Shown: positions 36,438-47,691, counted from the first letter of the stretch. The stretch: 64,000 nt of DNA from Natronobeatus ordinarius (GCF_024362485.1 NZ_CP101456.1:3100001-3164000), one strand, 5' to 3'. The notes: generated from the sequence alone by a model not told the origin. Program-made: numbers and translations.

Positions 36438-37340
36438 TCAGCTTCGCGGATCGTACCGGTTGCGGATGAGGACTGCCGTCGCGTTCATCAGCAACAGGAT
36501 GGTGAGCAGGACGACGATCCCAGCGGCGGCGATGTGCTGGAACTCGGCCTCGGGCAGGGTGGCCCACTTGAAGATCGTCATCGGCATCGCGCTGAACGGG
36601 CTGGTGAGGCCGTCGGGGGCGACGAACAGCGACGTCGACGCGCCGACCATCAGGATCGGCGCCGTCTCGCCGATCGCCCGGGAGAGCGAGAGGATCGTCC
36701 CCGTCATGATGCCGGGCAGCGCCCGCGGAAGGACGACGTCACGGGTGACCTGCCACTGCGTCGCGCCGACGCCGTAGGCCGCCTGCCGCTGGGAGTCGGG
36801 CACTGCACGCAGGGCCTCCTGAGTCGAGACGATGACGATAGGGAGGATGAGTAGCGTGAGCGTGAGCGCACCGGCGATGAGACTCGAGCCCAGCTGCATC
36901 GCGCGGACGAAGATCGCCAGCCCGAGCAGCCCGTAGACGATCGAGGGGACCCCGGCGAGGTTGGCGATGTTCGCCTCGATGAACGACTTCAGTCGACTCT
37001 CGGGGGCGTACTCCTCTAAGTAGACCGCCGCACCGACGCCGAGGAAGATCGTGAACACGGCTGTCAGCGCGATGAGAAAGATCGAGCCGACGATGGCAGG
37101 GTAGATGCCGGCTCCTCGCCCGTCAGGCAGGAAGTTCTCGACGGCCTGTGACGGCGGGTACGTGAGGAACTCCCAGGTGACCCAGCCCCAGGACTCGTAG
37201 ATGACGTCGGCGAGCAGGGCGACGAGGGCGACGATGCCGACGAGCGTCGAGGCGAAGCAGACGGCGACAAAGGCGCGACCGATCGTGCGCTTGCGTTCGA
37301 TGTCGCCCCTCGACTCGGCGAAGGGATTCTCGGTGCTCAT
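36438..37340 (-). CDS. pstA: phosphate ABC transporter permease PstA
   Basis: 300 residues, six membrane helices. The binding-protein-dependent permease loop is [21 protein letters not shown]. The start at 37340 overlaps the pstC stop (ATGA), so translation is probably coupled. Imports phosphate with PstC, PstB and PstS. Confidence 0.97.
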   Translation of the reverse strand: MSTENPFAESRGDIERKRTIGRAFVAVCFASTLVGIVALVALLADVIYESWGWVTWEFLTYPPSQAVENFLPDGRGAGIYPAIVGSIFLIALTAVFTIFLGVGAAVYLEEYAPESRLKSFIEANIANLAGVPSIVYGLLGLAIFVRAMQLGSSLIAGALTLTLLILPIVIVSTQEALRAVPDSQRQAAYGVGATQWQVTRDVVLPRALPGIMTGTILSLSRAIGETAPILMVGASTSLFVAPDGLTSPFSAMPMTIFKWATLPEAEFQHIAAAGIVVLLTILLLMNATAVLIRNRYDPRS

Positions 37341-38263
37341 TGGTACTCCTCCCGGTAGCGCGATTTGATCCACATACTGAACAGGTTCATCGCGAGGGTC
37401 ATGGCGAACAGCGTCAGGCCGACGGCGAACAGGCTCTGGTAGCCGATCGAGCCCACCGAGACGTCACTGATGCCGATCTGGACCATGTACGCGGTCATCG
37501 TCTGCATCGACTCGAGCGGGTTCGCCGTGATCTGTGGGGTCATCCCGACGGCGAGCGTGACGGCCATCGTCTCCCCGATGGCCCGCGAGAGCGCGAGGAT
37601 GTAGGAGGCGATCACGCCCGACAGCGAGGCGGGGACGACGACGTTCGTCGACACCTCGAACTTCGTCGCGCCGAGGCCGTAGGCAGCGTTTCTGAGGTCG
37701 TCGGGCACCGAGGACATGGCGTCCTCGCTCAGGCTCGAGACCATCGGGATGATCATGATCCCGACGACGATCGCGCCGGCGGCCGCGTTGAACGTCCCCG
37801 TTTCGGGGAAGAACTGCTGGATGATCGGCGTGATAAACGACAGCGCGAAGAAGCCGTAGACGATCGTCGGAATCCCGGCGAGGACCTCGAGCGTGGGCTT
37901 GATGACCTTCCGGATCTCCGGGTCGGCGTACTCCGAGAGGTAGATCGCCGTGGCCGTCCCGACGGGGATCGCGATGAGCGCCGATCCGAGCGTGATCACC
38001 AGCGTCCCCCACACGAGCGGCAACACGCCGTAACTCTGGGGACGGATGACCGGCGACCACTCGGTTCCCGTGAGGTACTCGACGATCGAGACGTGCTGGA
38101 AGAACTCGACCGATCCCGCGACCAGGACGCCGATAATGGCGAGCGTCGTGAGGATCGTCACGAGTGCACACGAGAGGAACACGTATCGAACGATGGAATC
38201 CGTTCGGTCTGCGACTCCGCCGTTTCCGCGAGCGATGTCGACAGTTCGGTCGGTGCCGCTCAC
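37337..38263 (-). CDS. pstC: phosphate ABC transporter permease PstC
   Basis: 308 residues with six membrane helices and the EAA-type loop [24 protein letters not shown] 38263 is chosen because it overlaps the TGA of pstS (GTGA). The frame is open further upstream, but only inside pstS. Confidence 0.96.
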   Translation of the reverse strand: MSGTDRTVDIARGNGGVADRTDSIVRYVFLSCALVTILTTLAIIGVLVAGSVEFFQHVSIVEYLTGTEWSPVIRPQSYGVLPLVWGTLVITLGSALIAIPVGTATAIYLSEYADPEIRKVIKPTLEVLAGIPTIVYGFFALSFITPIIQQFFPETGTFNAAAGAIVVGIMIIPMVSSLSEDAMSSVPDDLRNAAYGLGATKFEVSTNVVVPASLSGVIASYILALSRAIGETMAVTLAVGMTPQITANPLESMQTMTAYMVQIGISDVSVGSIGYQSLFAVGLTLFAMTLAMNLFSMWIKSRYREEYQ

Positions 38264-39303
38264 GCGACCACCCCCGCGATGGCGTTCTCGAGTTTCTCGT
38301 GCTCCGCGTCGACGGTCTCGTCGGGGATCGCGTAGTAGCCGACCCGGCGAGCACCCCACTGCGTCCAGGTCAGCGTCTCGCCAGGTTCGACGATGTCGGC
38401 CTCGGCCGCCACGTCGTCGATCTCCTGGAAGAAAAAGCGGGCGAACGCCCGCCCCTCCTCGCGTTCGAACAGGTCGGTGCGAAAGTACGTAAAGAGCGGT
38501 CGCGTCAGCGGCGTGTACTCACCGGATTCGATCGTCTCGCGCGTCGGTTCGACGCAGCCGTCGCCGTCGTCGACGGCGATGAGTTTGAGGTCTTCCTCGT
38601 TCTCGTAGTAGTAGCCGGCACCCCCGAACCCGATCGTGTGCGGGCCGCCGCGGACGCCACGGACGATCACGTTCGTGTCAGCGCTCGCGGAGTAGTCCGA
38701 ACGGATGTCGCCGATCTCGCCGTTGATCGCCTCGGTGAAGTAGTCGAACGTCCCCGAGGCCGGATCGCGACCGTAAAGTTCGATCTCCTCGTCGGGGAAG
38801 TCCGGGTCGTCCGGGCGAACGTCGCTCCAGGTCTCGACGTCGGATCCCGACTGCCAGATTCGGCTCAGTTCTTCGACGGTGAGACAGTCACACCAGTCGT
38901 TCTCCGGACTGACGAAGACCGCGAGGCCGTCGAGCGCCGTCTCGAGTTCGAGGTACTCGACGTCGTTAGTCTCGCAAAGTCGGCGCTCGTCTTCGAGGAT
39001 CGTTCGGCTCGCGTTCTGGGCGTGCGTCTCACCCGCACAGAATCGCTGGAATCCCGCGCCCGTCCCCGAGCCGTTGACGGGGATGTCGACGCGGTTGTTC
39101 CGCCACATGAACTCCTCAGAAACGATGGCACCGTGGGGGAGGACGGTGTTGCTTCCGTCCATCCGGATCTCCCCCGACAACCCGCTATCCTCACCTCGTG
39201 TAATACACCCTGCCAGTCCCACCAGGGTCGCTCCTGCGGTACCGAGCAGAACGCGCCGACGGGAGATCCCCCCGGCGTGCCCCGGTGTCGGCTCGTTTCC
39301 CAT
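38260..39303 (-). CDS. pstS: phosphate-binding lipoprotein PstS
   Basis: 347 residues. Twin arginines (15-17) and the lipobox VGLAGC (Cys33) mark a Tat-exported lipoprotein. The phosphate-binding fold shows [42 protein letters not shown] and ITNVIV-like [10 protein letters not shown]. First gene of the pstSCA operon. The TATA box (TATTTAG) is centred 28 nt before ATG 39303. Confidence 0.97.
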   Translation of the reverse strand: MGNEPTPGHAGGISRRRVLLGTAGATLVGLAGCITRGEDSGLSGEIRMDGSNTVLPHGAIVSEEFMWRNNRVDIPVNGSGTGAGFQRFCAGETHAQNASRTILEDERRLCETNDVEYLELETALDGLAVFVSPENDWCDCLTVEELSRIWQSGSDVETWSDVRPDDPDFPDEEIELYGRDPASGTFDYFTEAINGEIGDIRSDYSASADTNVIVRGVRGGPHTIGFGGAGYYYENEEDLKLIAVDDGDGCVEPTRETIESGEYTPLTRPLFTYFRTDLFEREEGRAFARFFFQEIDDVAAEADIVEPGETLTWTQWGARRVGYYAIPDETVDAEHEKLENAIAGVVA

Positions 39304-39326
39304 CGGTAACCTATTGACGATACCGT

Positions 39327-39363
39327 CTCTAAATACCCTACTATGTTTTCTATATAGTAGTAT
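39327..39363 (-). promoter_or_regulatory. pstS promoter with candidate phosphate-response motif
   Basis: On the plus strand it reads CTAAATACCCTACTATG then TTTTCTATATAGTAGTAT. About 26 of 34 positions equal the pstB promoter at 36283-36316, including the part outside the TATA box. In Haloferax a P-box upstream of the TATA box is known to control pstS; identity with that element is inferred. Confidence 0.65.
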
Positions 39364-39511
39364 GTTCGACAACCGTTGTCTGGGTGGATGGGCGTCGTCT
39401 TTTTCGTTCTCCGACACCAGTATATCGTGTGTTACTGCGGAGTACTCCCGTTTTCCAATCGTCTCTATAGATTGTAGTGGATTTATATTCCCTCGTTCAA
39501 AACTACGGTGC

Positions 39512-40507
39512 ATGGAGACGCGCAAGGTCCAGGTGACCGGTGGTTCGACGTACACCGTCTCGCTCCCGAAGACGTGGGCGACCGACAACGACGTCAGCGC
39601 CGGCACGACCGTCGAGTTCTACCCCGAGGACGACGCCCTGCTGTTGACCCCACAGAGCGAAATCGAACGGGAACGGGGAACCCTCGACGTCTCGAGCCTC
39701 GAGGACGAACGCCTCGTCCGGGCTGTGATGACGATGTACGTCAGCGGCTTCGACATCATCTCCCTCGAGGCGGGCCGGATCACGACGGCGCAGCGACGGG
39801 CGATCAGGGACGCCACCCAGAACCTCGTCGGCGTCGAGGTGCTCGAGGAGACGACCGACAAGGTCGTCATTCAGGACTTACTGGATTCCTCGGAGCTCTC
39901 GATCGTCAACGCCGTCACGCGGATGCGTCTCATCGCCACCTCGATGCTCGAGGACGCGCTCGTCTCGCTGATCGAGAACGACGACGACGTCGCCCGCGAC
40001 GTCATCGAGCGCGACGACGACGTCGACCGCCTCTGGCTCGTCGTCTCGCGAATTTTCCGGGCGACGCTGCGTTCGCCCCGGGCAGCAGAGGAGCTCGGCG
40101 TCTCCCGGGAAGACTGCTTCGACTACCACTCGAGCGCCCGCCAGCTCGAGCGCGTCGCCGACCACGCCGTCAAGATCAGCAAGCTCGCGCTGAAACTCGA
40201 GGAGATCCCCGACGACGTTGCGGTAGCGCTCGAGGAGCTCCACGACGACGCTGCCGACATCCTCGAGAAGTCGATGGACGCACTGTTCGCCGAGGAGACC
40301 GACGAGGCGAACCGCCTGGCCCACGACGCGATCGAGTCGGTGATCGACGTCGACGAGCACACCCGGACGATCGACGACATGCTCAGGGAGCTCGACCCCG
40401 TCCAGGCACAGTCGCTCGGGCTGATCGTCGACTCGCTCTCCCGCAGCGCCGACTACGGCGGCAACATCGCCGAGAACGCCCTCCAGAAGGCCGCCCCACG
40501 GCCGTGA
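39512..40507 (+). CDS. AbrB-PhoU phosphate uptake regulator
   Basis: 331 residues. An N-terminal SpoVT/AbrB DNA-binding domain (VQVTGGSTYTVSLPKTWA, about 5-22) is followed by two PhoU-like helical repeats (SARQLERVADHAVKISKLAL; SLSRSADYGGNIAENAL). Divergent from pstS, 208 nt apart, so it probably regulates that operon. TTTATA at 39482-39487, 27 nt before ATG 39512, indicates a leaderless mRNA. Confidence 0.93.
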   Translation: METRKVQVTGGSTYTVSLPKTWATDNDVSAGTTVEFYPEDDALLLTPQSEIERERGTLDVSSLEDERLVRAVMTMYVSGFDIISLEAGRITTAQRRAIRDATQNLVGVEVLEETTDKVVIQDLLDSSELSIVNAVTRMRLIATSMLEDALVSLIENDDDVARDVIERDDDVDRLWLVVSRIFRATLRSPRAAEELGVSREDCFDYHSSARQLERVADHAVKISKLALKLEEIPDDVAVALEELHDDAADILEKSMDALFAEETDEANRLAHDAIESVIDVDEHTRTIDDMLRELDPVQAQSLGLIVDSLSRSADYGGNIAENALQKAAPRP

Positions 40508-40529
40508 CCGTCGGCGATCGTCACCGCCG

Positions 40530-41183
40530 ATGACGCCACCGCTTCTCTTCGACATGGACGGCGTTCTCCTCGAGGGTCGAGGCACTGACCCGTCGGTCTA
40601 CGACCGGGCTGCCGACGCCGCACTCGAGGAACTGGGCGTCGACGCGCCGGTGGACGCGAGGCGGCTGCTTCGCACCTACGAGTACGCGGACGTCGAGACG
40701 GGCTGTACGATGCTCGAGCTCGATCCCAAGGAGTTCTGGCGGCTGAAAGAAGCCCACGCCTCACAGATTACTCACGCTCGTCTCTTATCGGGCGAGCGAA
40801 GAACGTACGACGACCTCGAGGTGGTCCGGACTCTCGGAGCCGACGTAACGCTCGCGCTCGTCACCAACAACCGTCACGCGACCGCCGAGTTCGTCGCATT
40901 GCACTTCGAACTCCCGTTCGACGCCGTCCGCGGCCGCGACCCGACGCCCGAGGGATTTCGCCGCCGGAAACCACGGCCCGACTATCTCCTCGAGACGATG
41001 GACGCCCTCGGGGTCGCCGACGGGATCTACGTCGGCGACCGCGAGACGGACGTGATCGCCGCCCGGAAGGCGGGGCTCGAGCCCGCGTATCTCCGTCGTC
41101 CACACAACCACGATGCGCCGTTGCCGGACGGGGCAGCGTACGAACTCGAGTCGCTCGCGGCGCTCCCGACGACGCTGCGGTGA
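40530..41183 (+). CDS. HAD-superfamily hydrolase (phosphoglycolate-phosphatase-like)
   Basis: 217 residues. Motif I FDMDGVL (nucleophile Asp8, Asp10), motif II LVTNN, motif III lysine in RRKPRPDYL and motif IV GDRETDV are all present, with a helical cap after motif I. Probably a small phosphate-ester phosphatase. 22 nt after the AbrB-PhoU gene and probably cotranscribed, which would link it to phosphate scavenging. Confidence 0.9.
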   Translation: MTPPLLFDMDGVLLEGRGTDPSVYDRAADAALEELGVDAPVDARRLLRTYEYADVETGCTMLELDPKEFWRLKEAHASQITHARLLSGERRTYDDLEVVRTLGADVTLALVTNNRHATAEFVALHFELPFDAVRGRDPTPEGFRRRKPRPDYLLETMDALGVADGIYVGDRETDVIAARKAGLEPAYLRRPHNHDAPLPDGAAYELESLAALPTTLR

Positions 41184-41316
41184 TCGGGGTCGGACCCAGC
41201 TGGATCGAGGAGAGAGACGACTCGGGGTTCAAATCGGTCGGTAGAGTACCTGTTTCACCGAGACCGAGAGCGCGTCGGCTCACCGATTCGCGTTCGAAGA
41301 CAGAAAACGGGGCCGC

Positions 41317-41688
41317 TCACTCGAGGGAGACGGCGTTGACCTGTCCGGTCTGGCCGGGGCGGGAGGTGACGCGCGCCTCGCCCTCGTCGGTATCGATGAC
41401 CGCGCCCTTGGTGATGATGTTCCGGCGGACGTAGTTGGGGTTGGCGTCGTTCTCGACGACGTCGGTGATCGTCGTCGTCACCGTCTCGCCATCGACGCTG
41501 ACGTTCGCGACGTCCGTCGCGAGCGCGCGAACCTTCTGACCGTTGCCGCGGACGCCGACCGTCCGGAAGCGGGGCTCGCCGACCTGCGTCTCGGCGGGGA
41601 GCCGTCCGAGTTCGGATTTCTTGCGGTTTCGGAAGTGCTTGAGTCGACCGCCCGTTCGCTTTCGCGTGGAGCGTCCCTGGTCTTGCAT
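41317..41688 (-). CDS. rps8e: 30S ribosomal protein eS8
   Basis: 123 residues, archaeal S8e length. MQDQGRSTRKRTGGRLKHFR and KKSELGRLPAETQVGEPRFR are the family start, and NYVRRNIITKGAVIDTDEGE the C-terminal half. Isolated from other ribosomal genes. ATG 41688 is chosen because the S8e N-terminus begins there. Confidence 0.98.
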   Translation of the reverse strand: MQDQGRSTRKRTGGRLKHFRNRKKSELGRLPAETQVGEPRFRTVGVRGNGQKVRALATDVANVSVDGETVTTTITDVVENDANPNYVRRNIITKGAVIDTDEGEARVTSRPGQTGQVNAVSLE

Positions 41689-41767
41689 ACCCGGAACCAG
41701 TCCCGGCGAATACTTGAATGCAACCTTTTGCGTCAGCGACGGCTCGCGCCGTCGGTGTCGGCGCCCG

Positions 41768-42625
41768 TCACGCGTCGAACGGTTCCAGGTGTGCCCCGTC
41801 GAACGCGATCGGCTCGCCAGCCCGGTCGAAACAGCCGTACTCGGTGACGCCCTCGATGGCGAGCCTGCCGTCGCACGTGAACGTGTGGCCGACCCGGACC
41901 GTCTCCTCGTCCACCGCGAGGACGTCGCCCTCGACGGCGAGCGTCGACCCGAGCGGGACCGGCGAGCGGAATTCCCAGTGCCAGTCGCCCATGCGGAACG
42001 GCTGTTTTTCGCCGCTCGTCGCCGCCAGACTCGAGCCACGCTCCTCGAGAAACTCCTCGAGGGCGATCGTCGCGAAGCGAGGATACTCCTCGAAGTAGGC
42101 CCACGAGACGCCCTCGGTGTGGGGGCTGCGGATCGGAACCGTTGATGAGATGGTCGCCAGGACGTCACTGGCGTCGTCGGCGTCGTCGTCAGGGAGTTTC
42201 GCCGGACCGACCGCGGGAGCCCGGTCGACCAGCACGTCGGCGACGTTCCGGCGAACCCGTTCGGGGAGCGCCACCGCCGCCCCGTTCTCGTCGACGGTCA
42301 CGTGGGTGATTCGCGCGGCCCAGAGCGGTTCCCCCGTCCCGTCTCTCATCTCGTAGCACAACTCGAGGCTCGACTCGCCGACGGCCACCGGGTCGACCTC
42401 GACGGTGACGACGTCTTCGAGCGCGGGGTAGCGATGGACGGTGGTGTCGACGGCAACCGGTGCGTGGGGAATCTTCCCCTCGGCGATGAGGTCGGGAAAG
42501 CCGTAGCCGAACGTGGCGACGACGTACTCGAGCGCGCGGATCTGCCAGTCGAAGATCGTCGAACTGTGAGCGAGCGGACCGGCGAGTTCGCCGAAGCGGA
42601 CCGGCCGCGCGTCGATCGTGCGCAT
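41768..42625 (-). CDS. double-hotdog acyl thioesterase-like protein
   Basis: 285 residues built of two hotdog-like halves (about 1-140 and 150-285). The second half includes WHWEFRSPVPLGSTLAVEGD and VRVGHTFTCDGRLAIEGV. Resembles acyl-ACP/acyl-CoA thioesterases. The natural substrate is unclear, since archaea lack classical fatty acid synthesis. Lies between S8e and malic enzyme on the same strand. Confidence 0.7.
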   Translation of the reverse strand: MRTIDARPVRFGELAGPLAHSSTIFDWQIRALEYVVATFGYGFPDLIAEGKIPHAPVAVDTTVHRYPALEDVVTVEVDPVAVGESSLELCYEMRDGTGEPLWAARITHVTVDENGAAVALPERVRRNVADVLVDRAPAVGPAKLPDDDADDASDVLATISSTVPIRSPHTEGVSWAYFEEYPRFATIALEEFLEERGSSLAATSGEKQPFRMGDWHWEFRSPVPLGSTLAVEGDVLAVDEETVRVGHTFTCDGRLAIEGVTEYGCFDRAGEPIAFDGAHLEPFDA

Positions 42626-42701
42626 GACGACTCCCTGTCGCGCCACGGAAAATAGCGTTCAGACGGCGGCAACCCGTGCGCGGTCGACGCCCGGGTCCCG
42701 G

Positions 42702-44960
<2,259 letters not shown>

Positions 44961-45109
44961 AAATAAGCTCACTGTCGGCGGCTATTAAAAACGATGCGAA
45001 AGGGACAGTCGACGATTGTCGAACCCCGTTCACGTGCGTGCCGAGGGTTCCGGAGCACTCGTTCGCCCGATTCGACCGTTTTATACGCACCGCACCAGTG
45101 GGGTGGGGT

Positions 45110-45604
45110 ATGGACGTCGCGCTTGGTGGGACGTTCGACCCCGTTCACGACGGCCACCGGAGACTGTTCGAACGGGCGTTCGAACTCGGGGACGTGACCG
45201 TCGGACTGACGAGCGACGAACTCGCACCGAAGACCCGTCACGTCGATCGATACGTCAGACCGTACGACGAACGAGCGCGTGACCTCGAGGCCGAACTCGA
45301 AACGTTCGCCGACGGACGCGACCGGTCGTTCGAGATCAGAACGCTCACCGAACCAACGGGGATCGCGACCGAACCGGAGTTCGACTACCTGATCGTCTCA
45401 CCGGAGACCGTCGACGGTGGCAAGCGAATCAACGAGCTCCGCCGCGAACGGGGATACGATCCGCTCGAGATCGTCGTCGTCCCACACGTTCGCGCCGAGG
45501 ACGACGACATTATCTCGAGCACCCGTATCGTACAGGGGGAGATCGACGAACACGGGAATCTTACCCCCGAACGCGACGGCCGCGGGGCCGACCAGCCGAG
45601 ATAG
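45110..45604 (+). CDS. coaD: phosphopantetheine adenylyltransferase (archaeal type)
   Basis: 164 residues. The nucleotidyltransferase motif TFDPVHDGH (about 8-16) and the C-terminal IISSTRI are intact. Converts 4'-phosphopantetheine to dephospho-CoA. TTTTATAC at 45079-45086 places the start of a leaderless mRNA at ATG 45110. Divergent from maeB. Confidence 0.95.
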   Translation: MDVALGGTFDPVHDGHRRLFERAFELGDVTVGLTSDELAPKTRHVDRYVRPYDERARDLEAELETFADGRDRSFEIRTLTEPTGIATEPEFDYLIVSPETVDGGKRINELRRERGYDPLEIVVVPHVRAEDDDIISSTRIVQGEIDEHGNLTPERDGRGADQPR

Positions 45605-45756
45605 CGTCGTCGATTGGGGTTACCCGGCACGCGCTGGTTCGTGGGTACCGCTTCCAGAACCGTTCACCGAGTTTCTCGACGTAGCGTGAGCTTATGCCCC
45701 GGAAGTAGCGAACTTCGCGGTAGAAGTAGCCTGTTACGCCTGTCGAACGCGACGAA

Positions 45757-46065
45757 CTACCACCGTGGTGGTTCGAGGCCGGCAGCCGCCAGGAGTTCTT
45801 TCCACCGTTTCTGGATCGACAGCCGGGACACGCCGGTGGCGTCAGCGACTTCGCCCTGTGTGCGACCGTCGCCGGCGACGAGCGATCCAGCATAGACGCT
45901 GGCCGCGAGAACGGCCTGCTTCGACCGATCGGCGTCGGGGACGTTGGCCAGAAAGAGATCGAGTGCACACGATCGGGCCTCAGTCGAGAGCTCGAGCCGA
46001 TCGGCGACCTGCTCGAGTTCCTCGAGCCAGCCCTCGTGTTCGACGCGGTCGCGGGCGCTGTACAT
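45757..46065 (-). CDS. small TFB-like protein with a single cyclin fold
   Basis: 102 residues. It resembles one cyclin repeat of transcription factor B (LSTEARSCALDLFLANVPDA, SKQAVLAASVYAGSLVAGDG) and ends with the TFB-type helix-turn-helix TQGEVADATGVSRLSIQKRW. There is no zinc ribbon and only one repeat, against two in genuine TFB. The start at 46065 is fixed by TATATGA (minus strand, near 46093) about 28 nt upstream. It may bind DNA or act as a TFB competitor. Confidence 0.85.
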   Translation of the reverse strand: MYSARDRVEHEGWLEELEQVADRLELSTEARSCALDLFLANVPDADRSKQAVLAASVYAGSLVAGDGRTQGEVADATGVSRLSIQKRWKELLAAAGLEPPRW

Positions 46066-46361
46066 ACAGCCGTGTAGTCGGCCGTGAATCATATACTCTC
46101 GGGGAGCCACTCGTTCGTCCCGATCGTTTCGGGATCGCTCGAGTCGACTCACTGGCGGGTGGAATTCGGGTCGAAAACACTGTTCTGACAACGATCAGCT
46201 ACGCCCGGTAACAGTTCGGACGCCCAGCCACACCGAAAATCTATGAACGACTAGTTGAACCGGCCGTTCGTCGCCGATTTCACTAGGAGACGATTACTAA
46301 TAGCTCGAGCCGACCAAGCTTGCGTCGACGCCAACCGCCGGATGGCCCCGGTGTCACCTCG

Positions 46362-46535
46362 ATGAACGAACCAACCTGCAAACTCGTCTGTACTGGATGC
46401 GGACTCGAGATGCCGTACCGAGATCGATCTCTGGCCGAACAGGCGGCGGAGCTCCACCAGCTGCGTGACCCCGAGCACGTGACGTTTATCGTGCCGCCGG
46501 ACTGGTCGCCGGAGGAGCCGGTGACCCACGAATGA
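46362..46535 (+). CDS. small cysteine-containing protein, function unknown
   Basis: 57 residues. CKLVCTGCG near the N-terminus (C-x3-C-x2-C) may bind zinc. The rest is acidic (EQAAELHQLRDPEHVTFIVP). ATG 46362 is chosen as the first methionine giving the cysteine motif near the start. It lies 46 nt before the tRNA-Leu gene. Confidence 0.65.
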   Translation: MNEPTCKLVCTGCGLEMPYRDRSLAEQAAELHQLRDPEHVTFIVPPDWSPEEPVTHE

Positions 46536-46581
46536 GGCGGACCGACAACTTCTTATCCGGCTCGCGGGAACCCGAAACTGC

Positions 46582-46663
46582 GCGCGGGTAGCCAAGTGGT
46601 AACGGCGCAGCGCTTAGGACGCTGTCTCGTAGGAGTCCGCAGGTTCGAATCCTGTCCCGCGCA
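46582..46663 (+). tRNA. tRNA-Leu (anticodon TAG)
   Basis: 82 nt, class II. Acceptor GCGCGGG/CCCGCGC, D-arm with AAGTGGTAACGG, anticodon stem CAGCG/CGCTG around loop CTTAGGA (anticodon TAG), long variable arm TCTCGTAGGAGTCCG, T-arm CAGG-TTCGAAT-CCTG and discriminator A. CCA is not encoded. Confidence 0.97.
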
Positions 46664-46757
46664 TGCTTCTCCGAGCAACTTCGCGAGGAGAAGCATCACG
46701 ACGAAGGATTCGAACCCTGCAAGTCACAGCGCTCGAGTGAAACGAGAGCGACCGTCT
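46663..46757 (+). repeat. tRNA-nested module 1 (Leu type)
   Basis: A hairpin starts with the discriminator base: ATGCTTCTCC ... GGAGAAGCAT (46663-46696). Then come GGATTCGAACC (46706-46716, inverted copy of the Leu T-arm), six bases, GTCACAGC (46723-46730), a small stem (CTCGAGTGAAACGAGAG) and GACCGTCT (46750-46757). A copy of the tRNA 3' end follows. Confidence 0.75.
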
Positions 46758-46763
46758 TGCTAC

Positions 46764-46785
46764 GGTTCGAATCCTGTCCCGCGCA
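46764..46785 (+). repeat. second copy of the tRNA-Leu 3' end
   Basis: 22 bp identical to 46642-46663, the T-arm strand, acceptor strand and discriminator of tRNA-Leu. It lies 122 bp downstream in direct orientation. The rest of the tRNA is absent. Confidence 0.95.
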
Positions 46786-46895
46786 TACCGTCTCGAACGA
46801 ACGTGAGAGACGTGTCTGCGCGACGGCGGGATTCGAATCAGGGAGGTCGCAGCCCGGGAAGCGACCGAAGGGAGCGACCCGGAACGTCCGACCGT
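46786..46895 (+). repeat. tRNA-nested module 2 (Leu type, diverged)
   Basis: Same order as module 1 with a different sequence: hairpin CGTCTC...GAGACG (46789-46812), GGATTCGAATC (46829-46839), six bases, GTCGCAGC (46846-46853), a structured stretch, GACCGT (46890-46895). The third tRNA end then follows directly. Confidence 0.7.
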
Positions 46896-46994
46896 GGTTC
46901 GAATCCTGTCCCGCGCATGCTTCTCCGAGCACCTTCGCAAGGAGAAGCATCACGACGAGTGCTTCAAATTCTGCAAGTCACAGCGCTCGAGTGT
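46896..46994 (+). repeat. third tRNA-Leu 3' end with near-copy of module 1
   Basis: 46896-46917 equals the tRNA 3' end. The next about 77 bp repeat 46664-46740 at a constant offset of 254 bp with few changes, including the hairpin TGCTTCTCC...GGAGAAGCA and GCAAGTCACAGCGCTCGAG. Here the inverted T-arm has decayed to GCTTCAAATTC and no fourth tRNA end follows, so this looks like the oldest or terminal copy. Confidence 0.85.
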
Positions 46995-47073
46995 GTCGAG
47001 CCGCTCGCTCGCCGACGGAGCGACGGACGATCGACGTGGGCCACTCGAGGACTCGGACTCGCGCACTCGGAGG

Positions 47074-47691
47074 CTATATGAGCGCGAGAAGGAACGAACC
47101 CACGCCGATCAGGAGTGCCGGAAAGAGCGTTTCGGACACGGAGACGTTGTGCGTCGCTGCAATCCCTCTCGCGAGCATACAGAGACTCCAGCCGGTAACC
47201 AACAGGAGGATGGCAAGGGAAACCGGGTGGAACGTCGCGCTCTCGATGGCCTCGAGTTCGGCTGCGAGCTGGGCCGTGTCCGAACCGTCGAGGTGCAGCT
47301 GCGAGAGCTGGTACCAGGTGAATCCCAGGGTAGCAGGTGCCGTGATGAGCTCCGGGGCGTACGCCCAGCCGGCCACACCGAGGGCGTCGCGGAAGCTGCC
47401 GTCAGTCGACGACCCGCCGATGAACCCGTGCATCATCGCTGCGACGATGAGCCACGCCAGCCCGTAGAGCAAGAGCCCGACAGGGAGGACTCCGACGAGC
47501 ATGTTCGTCAGTTCGCCCTGGAGCCCCTTCGGTGGGTTTTCGATCCGACTGAAGAGGAGGTGGACGAGTACGAAGAGCAGCAAGATATCGACGGCGACGT
47601 GGAGGACGAACACGAGCAACCCCGTCGGGAACGGATCGTCCCGGTCGGCGAAGTATTCGTGGGGGTTCAGGAGGGGCGTTCTGGGCGACAT
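47074..47691 (-). CDS. Yip1-domain membrane protein
   Basis: 205 residues with about five membrane helices. The N-terminus LLNPHEYFADRDDP leads into the Yip1-like domain, with helix motifs AWLIVAAMMHGFIGG and YAPELITAPATLGF. Role unknown in archaea. A strong TATA (GATATATAC, minus strand, about 47718-47728) is 27-30 nt before ATG 47691. The region to the right is a divergent promoter shared with dacZ. Confidence 0.8.
   Translation of the reverse strand: MSPRTPLLNPHEYFADRDDPFPTGLLVFVLHVAVDILLLFVLVHLLFSRIENPPKGLQGELTNMLVGVLPVGLLLYGLAWLIVAAMMHGFIGGSSTDGSFRDALGVAGWAYAPELITAPATLGFTWYQLSQLHLDGSDTAQLAAELEAIESATFHPVSLAILLLVTGWSLCMLARGIAATHNVSVSETLFPALLIGVGSFLLALI

Noticed and set aside
46690-46917. 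Additional tRNA genes suggested by the repeated tRNA 3' ends
   Set aside because: Only the T-arm and acceptor 3' strand are repeated. No D-arm, anticodon arm or 5' acceptor strand precedes the second and third copies.
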